64,000 bases of DNA from Pseudomonas sp. GM21. GTDB lineage: Bacteria > Pseudomonadota > Gammaproteobacteria > Pseudomonadales > Pseudomonadaceae. The DNA is taken from assembly GCF_000282215.1 (NCBI RefSeq), contig NZ_AKJS01000072.1, positions 23,104 to 87,103 of the forward strand. The letters are read 5' to 3'. The position numbers were made by a program, and so were the translations under genes. This document shows, one piece after another, positions 26,143 through 34,647 of this stretch (the stretch's first letter is position 1; every line of letters starts with the position of its first letter). The notes below the pieces were generated by a model, which saw nothing but the letters and a program-made list of their open reading frames with translations, ran no database searches and was not told where the DNA came from.

Positions 26143-28524
26143 ATGAGCAACTCTTTGATTAACGATTCGACTCCGGTACTGATTGGCGTCGGCCAGTATT
26201 CTGAACGTCTGGACGATGCCGGCTACCGTCAGCTTTCGCCTACCGACCTTACGGCCGAAGCTGCAAAAGCCGCCTGTGCCGATGCACAGGGCGCGGTTGA
26301 ACTGGCCAGTCGCATCGACGCCATTTACGCCATTCGTACCGTCGCCGATTCAGCGCCCGCGCCAATGCGTCACTTGCGCGCACCGTTCGGCAGCCCCAAC
26401 AACGTACCGGCGGCAGTGGCCAAACGGCTGGGCGCCACTCCAGGTGTACAGGTCTACTCCCCGGCGTGCGGCGATGAGCCGCAAAAACTGGTGGGCGAGA
26501 TCTGCGAGCGCCTGCATGCCGGTGAGCTGCGCCTGGCGCTGTTGTGCGGCGCCGAAGCGGCCTCGACACAACGCGCCGCCCAGGCCGCCAAACAGACCTT
26601 GGACTGGGCCGAGGAATACCCAAGCGAGCTGGATGATCGTCATTGGAACGTGGGCGCCATGCGCACCAAGCACATGAACGACCAGAACATGCTGATGCCG
26701 ACCACGGTCTACCCGCTGCTCGAGCAAGCCCGCCGCAAGCGCCTGGGGCTGTCTCGCGAAGACTATGCACTGGAAATGGGTCGTCTGATGGCGCCGTTCA
26801 GTGACGTGGCGCAGGCCAACCCCCATGCCAGCAGCCAGAAACAATGGAGTGCGCAAGCGATCGCCACGATCAGTGCCGAAAACCGCCTGATTGGTGACCC
26901 GCATCCAATCTCGGTGGTCGCCCGCGACCAGGTCAACCAGGGCGCCGCGGTGCTGTTGACCACCGTAGGCATGGCACGGGAACTCGGCGTACCGGAACAC
27001 AAGTGGGTCTACTTGCACGGCTACAGCGCCCTGGACGAACGTTCGGTGCTCGAACGTGAAGATCTGGGCAGCTCGCCGGCCATGGCCCTGGCCTATGAGC
27101 AGGCGTTGCAGGAAGCCGGTGTCGGTATCGACGCGATCCGTTACATGGACATTTACAGTTGCTTCCCGATCGCCGTCTTCAGCGCCATCGATGCCCTGGG
27201 TCTCAAGGCCAATGACCCGCGTGGCCTGACCTTGACTGGCGGTCTGCCGTTCTTTGGCGGGCCGGGCAACAATTACTCGATGCACGCCTTGGCTGAAGTG
27301 GTCCAGCGCCTGCGCGCCGACCCAGGCTCGCTGGGCCTGGTCGGTGCCAATGGCGGGTTCCTGTCCACCCATGCGGTGGGTGTTTACTCCACGACACCAA
27401 AACCTTTCAAAACCTGTGACAGCCGTGCACAACAGGCGCGCATCGACGCCCTGCCCGCCCCTGCACTCAACCTGTCGCCAACGGGCTGGGGCAGCGTCGA
27501 AAGCTATACCGTGCTGCATGACAAACAAGGGCCCAAGGAAGTCATCGTCATTGGCCGACTTGACCGTACAGGCGAACGCTTCGTCGCCAACAGCGTGGCC
27601 GAAGATGCCGAGGCACTCCAGGCGTTTAGCGGTCAGGACGGCCTGGACCTGAAGATCTGCGTGCGTCTTGTGCAAGGCGCCAACCGCTTCGCCATGAGCC
27701 AGAATTCCCTCGATCGCCTGGTGCCGCCGGCCCCCACGCACCTGCTCGATGAGTATGAGTTCATCAAAGTCGAGCGCCGCGGGCCGATTCTCGAGGTGAT
27801 GATCAACCGGCCTGAGGTCAACAACTCATTGACCCCCGAAGGCAACGACGAACTGGACCAGATCTTCAATGCTTTCGAAGCTGACAATAGCTTGTGGGTT
27901 GCGATTATCTCCGGCGCCGGCACCCGCGCCTTCTGCACCGGCAATGACCTCAAGGCGAGCTCCACCGGCCGGCGCATGTGGATGCCGCGCAATGGCTTCG
28001 GCGGCCTGACGGCGCGCCTCAATCGCGAGAAACCGATCATTTGCGCGGTGAACGGATTTGCCATGGGCGGCGGTTTCGAAATTGCCCTGGCCAGCGACCT
28101 TATTGTCGCCGACAGTGCCGCCCAATTCGCCCTCAGCGAAGTGCGTGTTGGCCTGCTGGCCGGTGCCGGGGGCCTGCAGCGCCTGACCCGCCAGATCCCT
28201 TACAAGCTGGCGATGGAGTTGATCCTTACCGGCCGCCGCGTCGGTGCAGAGGAAGGCCAGCGGCTGGGCTTTATCAATCGAGTGGTCCCCGAGGGCACGG
28301 CCCTGCAGGCGGCCCGGGAACTGGCAGAGACGCTGCTGGAGTGCTCGCCCAATAGTATCCGGTTGAGCAAGCAACTGCTCAACGAACAGGATTTCTACGC
28401 CAGCGAAACCGAGGCGGTGCGCGTTCCGTACAAGGCCATTGATAAAGTGGTCAACAGTGAAGACCGTATCGAGGGCACCATGGCGTTTATGCAGAAGCGC
28501 AAACCGGTCTGGAAGAACCGCTAG
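26143..28524 (+). CDS. Fusion of SCP2-type thiolase and enoyl-CoA hydratase
   Basis: The 793-residue product joins two enzymes. Residues about 1-510 are a thiolase-like domain of the SCP-2/acetyl-CoA acetyltransferase type, with candidate active-site Cys in YSPACGDEPQKL and His in GGFLSTHAVGVYS. Residues about 540-793 are a crotonase domain with INRPEVNNSLTP, GTRAFCTGNDLKAS and NGFAMGGGFEIALASD. The ATG at 26143 follows AAGGAT at good spacing. Fusing cleavage with hydration/isomerisation would channel a CoA intermediate. It ends the long catabolic operon. A frameshift or assembly join is unlikely, because the reading frame is continuous through a linker. Confidence 0.87.
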   Translation: MSNSLINDSTPVLIGVGQYSERLDDAGYRQLSPTDLTAEAAKAACADAQGAVELASRIDAIYAIRTVADSAPAPMRHLRAPFGSPNNVPAAVAKRLGATPGVQVYSPACGDEPQKLVGEICERLHAGELRLALLCGAEAASTQRAAQAAKQTLDWAEEYPSELDDRHWNVGAMRTKHMNDQNMLMPTTVYPLLEQARRKRLGLSREDYALEMGRLMAPFSDVAQANPHASSQKQWSAQAIATISAENRLIGDPHPISVVARDQVNQGAAVLLTTVGMARELGVPEHKWVYLHGYSALDERSVLEREDLGSSPAMALAYEQALQEAGVGIDAIRYMDIYSCFPIAVFSAIDALGLKANDPRGLTLTGGLPFFGGPGNNYSMHALAEVVQRLRADPGSLGLVGANGGFLSTHAVGVYSTTPKPFKTCDSRAQQARIDALPAPALNLSPTGWGSVESYTVLHDKQGPKEVIVIGRLDRTGERFVANSVAEDAEALQAFSGQDGLDLKICVRLVQGANRFAMSQNSLDRLVPPAPTHLLDEYEFIKVERRGPILEVMINRPEVNNSLTPEGNDELDQIFNAFEADNSLWVAIISGAGTRAFCTGNDLKASSTGRRMWMPRNGFGGLTARLNREKPIICAVNGFAMGGGFEIALASDLIVADSAAQFALSEVRVGLLAGAGGLQRLTRQIPYKLAMELILTGRRVGAEEGQRLGFINRVVPEGTALQAARELAETLLECSPNSIRLSKQLLNEQDFYASETEAVRVPYKAIDKVVNSEDRIEGTMAFMQKRKPVWKNR

Positions 28525-28554
28525 CACCGGACCTTTCACGGGCAAGCCGCAATG

Positions 28555-28586
28555 CCCGCCCCCATTTTGCCAGTTGTGGGGGCGGG
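28555..28586. terminator. GC-rich hairpin after the catabolic operon
   Basis: CCCGCCCCCA pairs with TGGGGGCGGG across a 12-base loop. Outer CGGGCA-type arms extend the structure. It follows the end of the thiolase-hydratase gene by about 30 bases. There is no T-run, so it could instead be a REP-like element of the kind common in Pseudomonas. Confidence 0.5.
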
Positions 28587-28649
28587 TTGTGCCCGCGAAT
28601 GAGAGTTGTGGTGACTAATTCAACGCCGATGTTCCTCAGGAGAACATTC

Positions 28650-29429
28650 ATGCCTCATACGCCCTTATTGGCGGGTGCACCTAATTTTCGTGACATGGGC
28701 GGCACTGTTACCAGAGATGGGCGGTCAATCCGCCATGGCCTGGTGTTTCGATCAGAGGGCCTTTCGCAATTAACCGAAAATGACCTTGAAGTGGCTCAAA
28801 CGCTGGGTATTCGCCTGGTTTGTGATCTTCGCAGCAAGCATGAATGCGACCGCAGCCCCTCCCGCTGGCCTTTGAACAAGGGCACTGAGTTGCTGCATCT
28901 GGACATCTCGGCCGACGTCCGCGCAGGGGAGGAATCGATGATAAAACTGCTGGTGGACACGCCAACCAGGCAAGTGGCAACACGTGCGATGGTTTCTATC
29001 TACCGGCAATTTCCTTACGCTTTCTCTGGCAAGTTACGAGCACTTTTCGACCGTTTATTGACAGATGATGGCGTGCCAATGGTGTTCCACTGCACTGCTG
29101 GCAAGGATCGAACCGGGTTCGTGTCTGCCATTTTGCTCAGTGCGTTAGGGGTCGATCGTGAAGCTATCCTCGAAGACTACCTCAAGAGTGGCATGTACTG
29201 GGATGGCGTGCGCGGCGAGGTTTCACTGAAACGTTCGCTTCAAGCATTTTTCGCAGGTGTGCCGCCAGATGACGTCATCCACCCCATGATGGCAGTTGAC
29301 GCCGCCTACCTGGATGCTGCGCTCGATGAAGTGAAGGAAAACTTCGGCTCTGTGGAAAATTATCTGCATACCTGTGCAGGGCTGGATGAACATGCTGTCG
29401 GCAAACTTCGCGAGCGGTTATTGGCTTAA
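28650..29429 (+). CDS. Tyrosine phosphatase family protein (Y_phosphatase3 type)
   Basis: The 259-residue product starts at an ATG with a CAGGAG ribosome site. The N-terminus PNFRDMGGTVTRDGRSIRHG is the signature of this phosphatase group. The catalytic loop is HCTAGKDRTG, with C148 and R154 (C-x5-R). Residues around 58-61 hold the conserved CDLR. It would dephosphorylate tyrosine or phospholipid substrates. It is not obviously part of the catabolic pathway and is separated from it by a hairpin. Confidence 0.88.
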   Translation: MPHTPLLAGAPNFRDMGGTVTRDGRSIRHGLVFRSEGLSQLTENDLEVAQTLGIRLVCDLRSKHECDRSPSRWPLNKGTELLHLDISADVRAGEESMIKLLVDTPTRQVATRAMVSIYRQFPYAFSGKLRALFDRLLTDDGVPMVFHCTAGKDRTGFVSAILLSALGVDREAILEDYLKSGMYWDGVRGEVSLKRSLQAFFAGVPPDDVIHPMMAVDAAYLDAALDEVKENFGSVENYLHTCAGLDEHAVGKLRERLLA

Positions 29430-29472
29430 GGCAATCCTGAAAAGACGTCCAGGGGAATGCACTGCCAGGCAC

Positions 29473-30414
29473 TTACACCGCGCCCCTCGCCTTCCAGTAA
29501 CCCTGCTCCAACTCCAGCAGCAGTTGCGCCACTGTTGGCACATGCTCGATCAACTCAACACTGTGGCCACCGCTCCAGACCATTTTCCAGGGTTTGATCG
29601 ACGCGGGGATGTTGGCGCGACCATCGACGAGCGCCGGCAGGCACGCCGGATCCAGACCATTGTGGCGGATCGAGGGCGCCAGGAAGTTCGCCGGGATGCC
29701 GCAGATCGCATCCGTCCAGAGCACATCGGCACTGCCTGCCTCGGTCAGCATCTGTTTATGCCCTGAATCGACACCGGATTCGACCGTGGCGATGAAGCGT
29801 GTACCCATGCACACCATATCGGCGCCCAGAGTTTGCGCGGCAGCGATGCCGGCACCGTCGGCCACGCCACCGGCCAACTGAATGATACCGTCGAACATCT
29901 GCCGCACCTTGGGCACAAAAGCGAAGGGCGACAACAGGCCGCCCAGACCGCCGGCTCCGGCACAGACCAGCATCATTCCATCGACGCCGGCGGCGATGGC
30001 ACGTTCGGCCTGTTCCACCGTCGTGGCGTCGTGGATCACCAGACCGCCCCAGTCATGGACCTGCTTGACCAACTCGCTGGGGTTGCCGGCGTTGCTGGTG
30101 ATCACTGGCAGTTGGGCCTTGCGGCACACGGCGATTTCTTCAGCAAGCACCGCTTGAGGCTTGGCCCGCGAGACATTGATATTGACCGCGAATGGCGCGA
30201 TGGCCTCACCCCGCTCACGCCCCTGGCGCTGCACGGTCTGCAACTCGTCAACCCACAGCGCCAGGCCGCCCTCGCGCGCAGCGTTATGGGTGGGAAAGCA
30301 ACCCATGATGCCTGCCTGGATCGCCGCACTGACTAACGCGCGGCTCGAAGCGATTGACATCGGCGCGGCCATCAAGGGCAGTCGCAGGCTGCGCAACAGT
30401 TCAATCTTGTTCAT
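29473..30414 (-). CDS. Nitronate monooxygenase (NPD/2-nitropropane dioxygenase family)
   Basis: The 313-residue product is a TIM-barrel flavoprotein. It begins with the usual LRLPLMAAPMSIASSRALVS, has GGLVIHDATTVEQAERAIAA in the middle, and the FMN-phosphate region AGGVADGAGIAAA. Family members oxidise alkyl nitronates with FMN and O2, though many annotated ones have other flavin reactions. It is divergent from the Fpr gene, whose operator-like site at 30462-30477 would also lie in its promoter. Confidence 0.85.
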   Translation of the reverse strand: MNKIELLRSLRLPLMAAPMSIASSRALVSAAIQAGIMGCFPTHNAAREGGLALWVDELQTVQRQGRERGEAIAPFAVNINVSRAKPQAVLAEEIAVCRKAQLPVITSNAGNPSELVKQVHDWGGLVIHDATTVEQAERAIAAGVDGMMLVCAGAGGLGGLLSPFAFVPKVRQMFDGIIQLAGGVADGAGIAAAQTLGADMVCMGTRFIATVESGVDSGHKQMLTEAGSADVLWTDAICGIPANFLAPSIRHNGLDPACLPALVDGRANIPASIKPWKMVWSGGHSVELIEHVPTVAQLLLELEQGYWKARGAV

Positions 30415-30461
30415 GACTCATGGCCTCTGTGCTACAGGAAGCGACCGTGAGCCGCAGAATT

Positions 30462-30477
30462 TATCATTCGTATGATA
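30462..30477. promoter_or_regulatory. Operator-like inverted repeat TATCAT-N4-ATGATA
   Basis: Perfect 6-base arms with spacer TCGT lie within the 266-base divergent region between the nitronate monooxygenase and Fpr starts. It has the same arm length and 4-base spacer as the site at 3422-3437. The rest of the region is AT-rich with no convincing ORF. Binding by one of the local TetR proteins is an inference. Confidence 0.45.
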
Positions 30478-30680
30478 TACACTTTTTTACGTTGTTCGAA
30501 GGTAATCAACGGATCAGGGCGCGCCGGCGGTCAAGAAAATCGGACGACATTTCGAGAAGACGACGGCCAGCACAATCATACACATCATTAACACATAAAA
30601 TACTTGCTGACGTTCAGTAAACAAAATAAGCTCTGCTCATCCACACCATCACATGACTGATCAGAGAAGGGGATCGCACC

Positions 30681-31430
30681 TTGAGCAAACTTACGACCGA
30701 ACGCGTTCTGAATGTTCATCACTGGAATGACAACCTGTTCAGCTTCCGTACTACACGGGATCCAGGACTGCGCTTCAGCAATGGCCAGTTCGTCATGCTC
30801 GGTCTTGAGGACGGTGGCCGTCCGTTGATTCGCGCCTACAGTGTCGCCAGCCCGAACTACGAAGAGCACCTCGAATTCTTCAGCATCAAGGTACCCGACG
30901 GTCCACTGACGTCGAAACTGCAGCACCTCAAACCTGGCGATCCCATTGTTGTCAGCAAGAAGCCAACGGGCTCATTGATCCTCGACGACCTGCTGCCAGG
31001 CAAACACCTTTATCTGCTGTCTACTGGCACCGGTCTGGCGCCCTTCATCAGCGTGATCCAGGATCCGCAAACCTATGAGCGATTCGAAAAGGTCGTACTG
31101 GTCCATGGCGTGCGCTACGTCTCCGAGCTCGCGTATGCCGACTTCATCGATAAGGTCTTGCCCGATAACGAGTTTTTCGGCGAAAAAGTCCGCGAAAGCC
31201 TGCTCTATTATCCGACAGTCACCCGTGAAAACTTCCGCAACCAGGGTCGCCTGACCGACCTGATCAGAAGCGGCAAGCTATTCAGTGACCTTGACCTCCC
31301 CCCTGCTGATCCGTCCACAGACCGTTTCATGATCTGCGGCAGCCCGGCAATGCTCACAGACAGTTGCAACCTGCTCAACGAACTGGGTTTTGTCGTTTCC
31401 CGCACATTGGTGCACCTGGCGACTATGTGA
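30681..31430 (+). CDS. fpr: Ferredoxin-NADP+ reductase (Fpr), C-terminus frameshifted
   Basis: The 249-residue product starts at a TTG with an AGAAGGGGA site upstream. It has the FAD motif RAYSVASPNYEE and NADP motif LLSTGTGLAPF. It shuttles electrons between NADPH and ferredoxin or flavodoxin. The reading frame ends at 31430. A different frame from 31403 to the stop at 31456 encodes HIGAPGDYVIERAFVDQ, the expected Fpr C-terminus that touches FAD. One missing base near 31402 explains this. FdxA follows 25 bases after the displaced stop. Either the last residues are lost or the base change is a sequencing error. Confidence 0.85.
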   Translation: MSKLTTERVLNVHHWNDNLFSFRTTRDPGLRFSNGQFVMLGLEDGGRPLIRAYSVASPNYEEHLEFFSIKVPDGPLTSKLQHLKPGDPIVVSKKPTGSLILDDLLPGKHLYLLSTGTGLAPFISVIQDPQTYERFEKVVLVHGVRYVSELAYADFIDKVLPDNEFFGEKVRESLLYYPTVTRENFRNQGRLTDLIRSGKLFSDLDLPPADPSTDRFMICGSPAMLTDSCNLLNELGFVVSRTLVHLATM

Positions 31431-31456
31431 TCGAGCGTGCCTTTGTCGACCAATGA
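31403..31456 (+). other. Out-of-frame C-terminal tail of Fpr
   Basis: In frame with the expected protein but not with the main Fpr reading frame, this stretch encodes HIGAPGDYVIERAFVDQ and then stops. It matches the conserved end of Pseudomonas/Azotobacter-type Fpr. A single-base deletion just before it would cause the mismatch. Confidence 0.7.
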
Positions 31457-31481
31457 CTGCTGACAGCGTGGAGTACTGATT

Positions 31482-31805
31482 TTGACTTTCGTCGTTACCG
31501 ATAACTGCATCCAATGCAAATACACCGACTGTGTAGAAGTATGTCCTGTCGATTGTTTTTACGAAGGGCCGAACATGCTGGTCATTCATCCAGACGAATG
31601 CATTGATTGCGCACTTTGCGAACCAGAGTGCCCGGCCGCTGCCATTGTTGCCGCAGACGATCTGATGGAAGAAAACGCCCATTTCCTTGAACTGAATGCC
31701 GAACTGGCGCAGCTCTGGCCAAACATCAGTACGCAAAAGGCCGCGCTCGAAGATGCAGCCATCTGGGATGGGAAGAAAGGCAAGCTCAAACAGTTAGAGC
31801 GTTAA
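31482..31805 (+). CDS. fdxA: Seven-iron ferredoxin FdxA
   Basis: The 107-residue product starts at TTG and has the family's usual length. Cysteines at 9, 12, 17, 21, 25, 40, 43, 46 and 50 provide ligands for one [3Fe-4S] and one [4Fe-4S] cluster. The C-terminal helix ([20 protein letters not shown]) is typical of this ferredoxin. It follows Fpr, a natural redox partner. The pair may supply low-potential electrons to the iron-sulfur proteins and LarA-like proteins downstream; this is an inference from context. Confidence 0.92.
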   Translation: MTFVVTDNCIQCKYTDCVEVCPVDCFYEGPNMLVIHPDECIDCALCEPECPAAAIVAADDLMEENAHFLELNAELAQLWPNISTQKAALEDAAIWDGKKGKLKQLER

Positions 31806-31826
31806 GCAGCGCTATTTTTTTCGGAA

Positions 31827-31855
31827 TGATACTTGCTGCGATTCAGCAAGTATCA
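31827..31855. promoter_or_regulatory. Long perfect inverted repeat upstream of TetR gene
   Basis: TGATACTTGCTG and CAGCAAGTATCA form 12-base arms around CGATT. It lies 41 bases before the TetR start and just after FdxA. Lack of a following T-run on either strand favours an operator over a terminator. It could serve autoregulation by the TetR at 31896. Confidence 0.5.
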
Positions 31856-31895
31856 TAAGGGTTGAGCGTCCAACTACCCGCCAGGAACCAGAAAC

Positions 31896-32594
31896 ATGCC
31901 GACTGCTATCAAGAACAGCCGTAGCCAGGAAGAACGCAACGCCATTGCCAAGGCAAAACTGTGTGAGGCCGCACTGGAGCTATTCGCGTTGCGTGGTTAT
32001 GACAGCACGAGTCTCGCCGATATCGGCGTACGCGCAGGTTACAGCCGTAGCCTTGCGCAGTATCACTTCGCAAATAAAACCCAACTTGGGGAATTGCTAC
32101 TTGAAGACATGGGCAACCGCGACTTGCAAGCCCATGTACTGAAACTGCCCGACGATGCCGATGGCCAACTGGCGTGGCAGCAGCTGGAATGTCATCTGGA
32201 CGAGAGCTGGCAAAACTACCGCTCGATGCTCGATGGCAGCGATTCCAACCTGGCTGCGCGCGGCGAAATGATTCTCTGCGTCACCGCCATTTTTTCCTCC
32301 GATTCAGCTCTACGGGAAAAACTCAAGGCCGTTTCCCAGGTTCTCATTCAGCGAGTCAGGCATGCATTGCAACTGTGTATACGCGACGGGGTGATACGAG
32401 CTGATGTCGACGCCAGCAGTGTTGCCACTTTTTATACCTCAAGCATTTGGGGCCTGGTAAACACACTCTTTGCCGAACCCGATAGCAAGGAACACCTCAA
32501 TGAGGCTGTGCAGACCCTCAAGAACTTTATGAATACCTTGCGCCAGCATAGCCCAGCCCCACCAGGACAATCTCATGAAAAGCGTGAATTATAA
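31896..32594 (+). CDS. TetR family transcriptional regulator
   Basis: The 232-residue product carries a TetR N-terminal DNA-binding region, with AALELFALRGYDSTSLADIG followed by YSRSLAQYHFANKTQLGELL (about residues 26-70). The C-terminal domain is of the type found with acyl/aromatic inducers but is not specific. Its last 20 bases overlap the start of the following ferredoxin gene, so it is cotranscribed with the NPN module. It is likely the regulator of that operon, and the inverted repeat just upstream is its best candidate operator. Confidence 0.88.
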   Translation: MPTAIKNSRSQEERNAIAKAKLCEAALELFALRGYDSTSLADIGVRAGYSRSLAQYHFANKTQLGELLLEDMGNRDLQAHVLKLPDDADGQLAWQQLECHLDESWQNYRSMLDGSDSNLAARGEMILCVTAIFSSDSALREKLKAVSQVLIQRVRHALQLCIRDGVIRADVDASSVATFYTSSIWGLVNTLFAEPDSKEHLNEAVQTLKNFMNTLRQHSPAPPGQSHEKREL

Positions 32595-33195
32595 GATCGA
32601 GGTTCTCACCGAAAATTGCACGGGCTGTTACCTGTGCGAGCACATCTGTCCGACGGGGGCCATTGTGATGGAGGGCCCCAAGTCGGCAGCGCTGGCGGTG
32701 GTCAACAACGACAAATGTGTAGCCTGCTTTCGCTGCGTGGATGTCTGCGATGACGACGCACTGCTTGCCCCGGAGCGGGAATCCCCGCTGGTGTTTGGCA
32801 CCGATCCAAAATCTGCTCCTGAAGCCGACGTCGTTGATCTTTGCCATCGCGCAGAAATCGACCCAGACAAAATGGTTTGCCCGTGCAGCATGACCGGCGC
32901 CCGTGAAGTTGCTGCGGCAATTCTAAATGGTGCGCACACCATGGCCGATGTTGCGCTTGCCACCGGCGTGCAGTCCGGCTGCTTGATGTACTGCTTCGCC
33001 CCAACCCACCGGTTGCTGAAGACGTTTCTGGGCGTTGCTCCAATGCCGCATTCAAAAAACCAGTTCTACGACACCTCCTATGTCCCTTCTGACATATCGC
33101 CCGAGGTGGCAAGCCGTTATCCGCAATTCTACATTGCAGAAGAAACTCAAACCCTGGCTGCCGAAGCGGCCGCCCAAAAAGTCGTGCCGGTCTAA
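32575..33195 (+). CDS. 2x[4Fe-4S] ferredoxin with BFD-like [2Fe-2S] domain (module copy 1)
   Basis: The 206-residue product has two complete C-x2-C-x2-C-x3-C motifs: C15/18/21/25 and C48/51/54/58. A BFD-like [2Fe-2S] motif follows (C102-x-C104 ... C136-x3-C140). A C-terminal tail of about 65 residues has no recognised domain. Such a chain could carry electrons between several clusters. The following gene is LarA-like, and a parallel protein precedes the second LarA-like gene. It is therefore probably an electron-transfer subunit of the LarA-like enzyme, though this is inferred from order only. Confidence 0.82.
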   Translation: MKSVNYKIEVLTENCTGCYLCEHICPTGAIVMEGPKSAALAVVNNDKCVACFRCVDVCDDDALLAPERESPLVFGTDPKSAPEADVVDLCHRAEIDPDKMVCPCSMTGAREVAAAILNGAHTMADVALATGVQSGCLMYCFAPTHRLLKTFLGVAPMPHSKNQFYDTSYVPSDISPEVASRYPQFYIAEETQTLAAEAAAQKVVPV

Positions 33196-33216
33196 CGGTT
33201 CGAAGGAGGATTCGTC

Positions 33217-34647
33217 ATGAACGTTCAGAGCACCTCATTCGATCCGGTGATTGAACCACCAGTGGTCATGGCTTCGATCTACGGTCCGAAAGGCCCGCCC
33301 ACTCAGCGTGCCAAAGATATTGCCGGGCTTGTGTCATTGAAGGTCCGCGAGTTGTTTCCGGATATTCCCGAGGCGATCTATCACGGCGGCGAAGACGTCA
33401 GCGCCATCCGTGCGGCCACTGAAGCGGTGTTGGCGGATATCGACATGTCGATGATTCAGCCCAAGGACAGCGTCAATATTCTATGTTCTGAACATGGCTT
33501 CGGCATTCTCGGCGGGTTTGCCTATGCAGAGATGATCAAGACCGTACGTGATGTCGTTGAACAGCGCACCGGCTGTGAGAGCCTGCGCTTGGTGGTTATC
33601 GCCTGGTTGGGCTTCAAGGAAGCTGAAGAAATCATCGAGTTTTATGGTTTCCGCGAAGCGTTCAAAGGCAACAACATGGTACGCGGAGCTACGCCATTTG
33701 ATCGCGGTATCGCCATCGAAACCGAGGTCGGTACGCTTTATGGACTGGCCAAGGTCTATAACGCCAAATGGATCATCCATACCCACTACGACGACCCGCG
33801 GGAAATCTATGCCCACCGAGTCATTGACCGCGTCAGCAAGCCGTTCGGTATGTCTTATGCGCGCTTTGAAACGCGATCTATTTTCCACATGAATTTCGGT
33901 GCCCGCAGCGGCAACTTCATTTCTCGAGCGATTGCCGACTCTGCATTTGTCAAAGAGAAACTGGCGTTCTCTGTAGACATGTGCAGTTCTCCGGATGGTA
34001 TCACCGGGTTTGACGCCGATAATGACCTGCGCAAATTGGGCGATCGCGTGTCCTGCAACATTCTCAGTTCGTACGGAAAAATGCTGGAGCTGCTCAAACG
34101 CATAGACGAATGCATCGTTGTACTCGATGGCGGTAAATGGCCTTACTACGTACACGCGGGCGGCATGATTTTCGGCCAGTTGTTTTACGCCAACAAAGAT
34201 TGGTACGACCTCGAAAACGATGTATCGCCCACTATTCGTACACTGATGCGCTCTGCACTGAACCGCAATATCAAAGCTGTGGTGCTCAATCAGTCATTAA
34301 TAGGGCTTTCCATTGCCACGCTTCCGATGGTTTACCCCACCATCGTGGCGAGCGAAGACATGGCAGAAACCATGCGTCGTGACATGGCAAACCCAACCTT
34401 CATGGATAATGCTGCCACTGCCTCAAATCTTACCGAAGCCATCGAGTGGGCCAAGCAGAAAGGCGGTACCGACAAAATCATCTTCTTTGATGGTACCTAC
34501 GGCAGCATCAACCTCAGTCCTTCAATGGCCCAGATGCTGATGGAAAAAGCCCGTGAAGTTGATCCCGTGGTGGCAGAGCGCTTACCACGTTGGCTAAAGC
34601 AGCGCGGTATCGATCCGGAACTCCTGGGTGCGGGTGGCCACGCATGA
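33217..34647 (+). CDS. Divergent LarA-like (nickel-pincer nucleotide) protein, copy 1
   Basis: The 476-residue product has a GAAGGAGGA ribosome site upstream. It shares with the copy at 36285 the pattern HTH ... H-R ... KPFGMSY-x-R-x-ETRS-x2-H: here H188, H190, H200, K208 and H224. In Lactiplantibacillus LarA the NPN-binding Lys184 and nickel ligand His200 are also 16 residues apart, matching K208 to H224. The region near residues 124-144 (LRLVVIAWLGFKEAEEIIEFYG) resembles the LarA stretch holding catalytic His108, but lacks that His. The ferredoxin, MoCF gene and NPN synthesis genes nearby support a NPN protein. Substrate unknown; homology is remote. Confidence 0.62.
   Translation: MNVQSTSFDPVIEPPVVMASIYGPKGPPTQRAKDIAGLVSLKVRELFPDIPEAIYHGGEDVSAIRAATEAVLADIDMSMIQPKDSVNILCSEHGFGILGGFAYAEMIKTVRDVVEQRTGCESLRLVVIAWLGFKEAEEIIEFYGFREAFKGNNMVRGATPFDRGIAIETEVGTLYGLAKVYNAKWIIHTHYDDPREIYAHRVIDRVSKPFGMSYARFETRSIFHMNFGARSGNFISRAIADSAFVKEKLAFSVDMCSSPDGITGFDADNDLRKLGDRVSCNILSSYGKMLELLKRIDECIVVLDGGKWPYYVHAGGMIFGQLFYANKDWYDLENDVSPTIRTLMRSALNRNIKAVVLNQSLIGLSIATLPMVYPTIVASEDMAETMRRDMANPTFMDNAATASNLTEAIEWAKQKGGTDKIIFFDGTYGSINLSPSMAQMLMEKAREVDPVVAERLPRWLKQRGIDPELLGAGGHA

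Noticed and set aside
30415..30680. Possible small ORF in the gap before Fpr
   Set aside because: The frames seen are short, lack a ribosome site and lie in an AT-rich divergent promoter with an operator-like repeat.
31827..31855. Reading this inverted repeat as a simple terminator of fdxA
   Set aside because: There is no T-run after it on either strand, and it lies just in front of a TetR gene, so an operator is the better reading.
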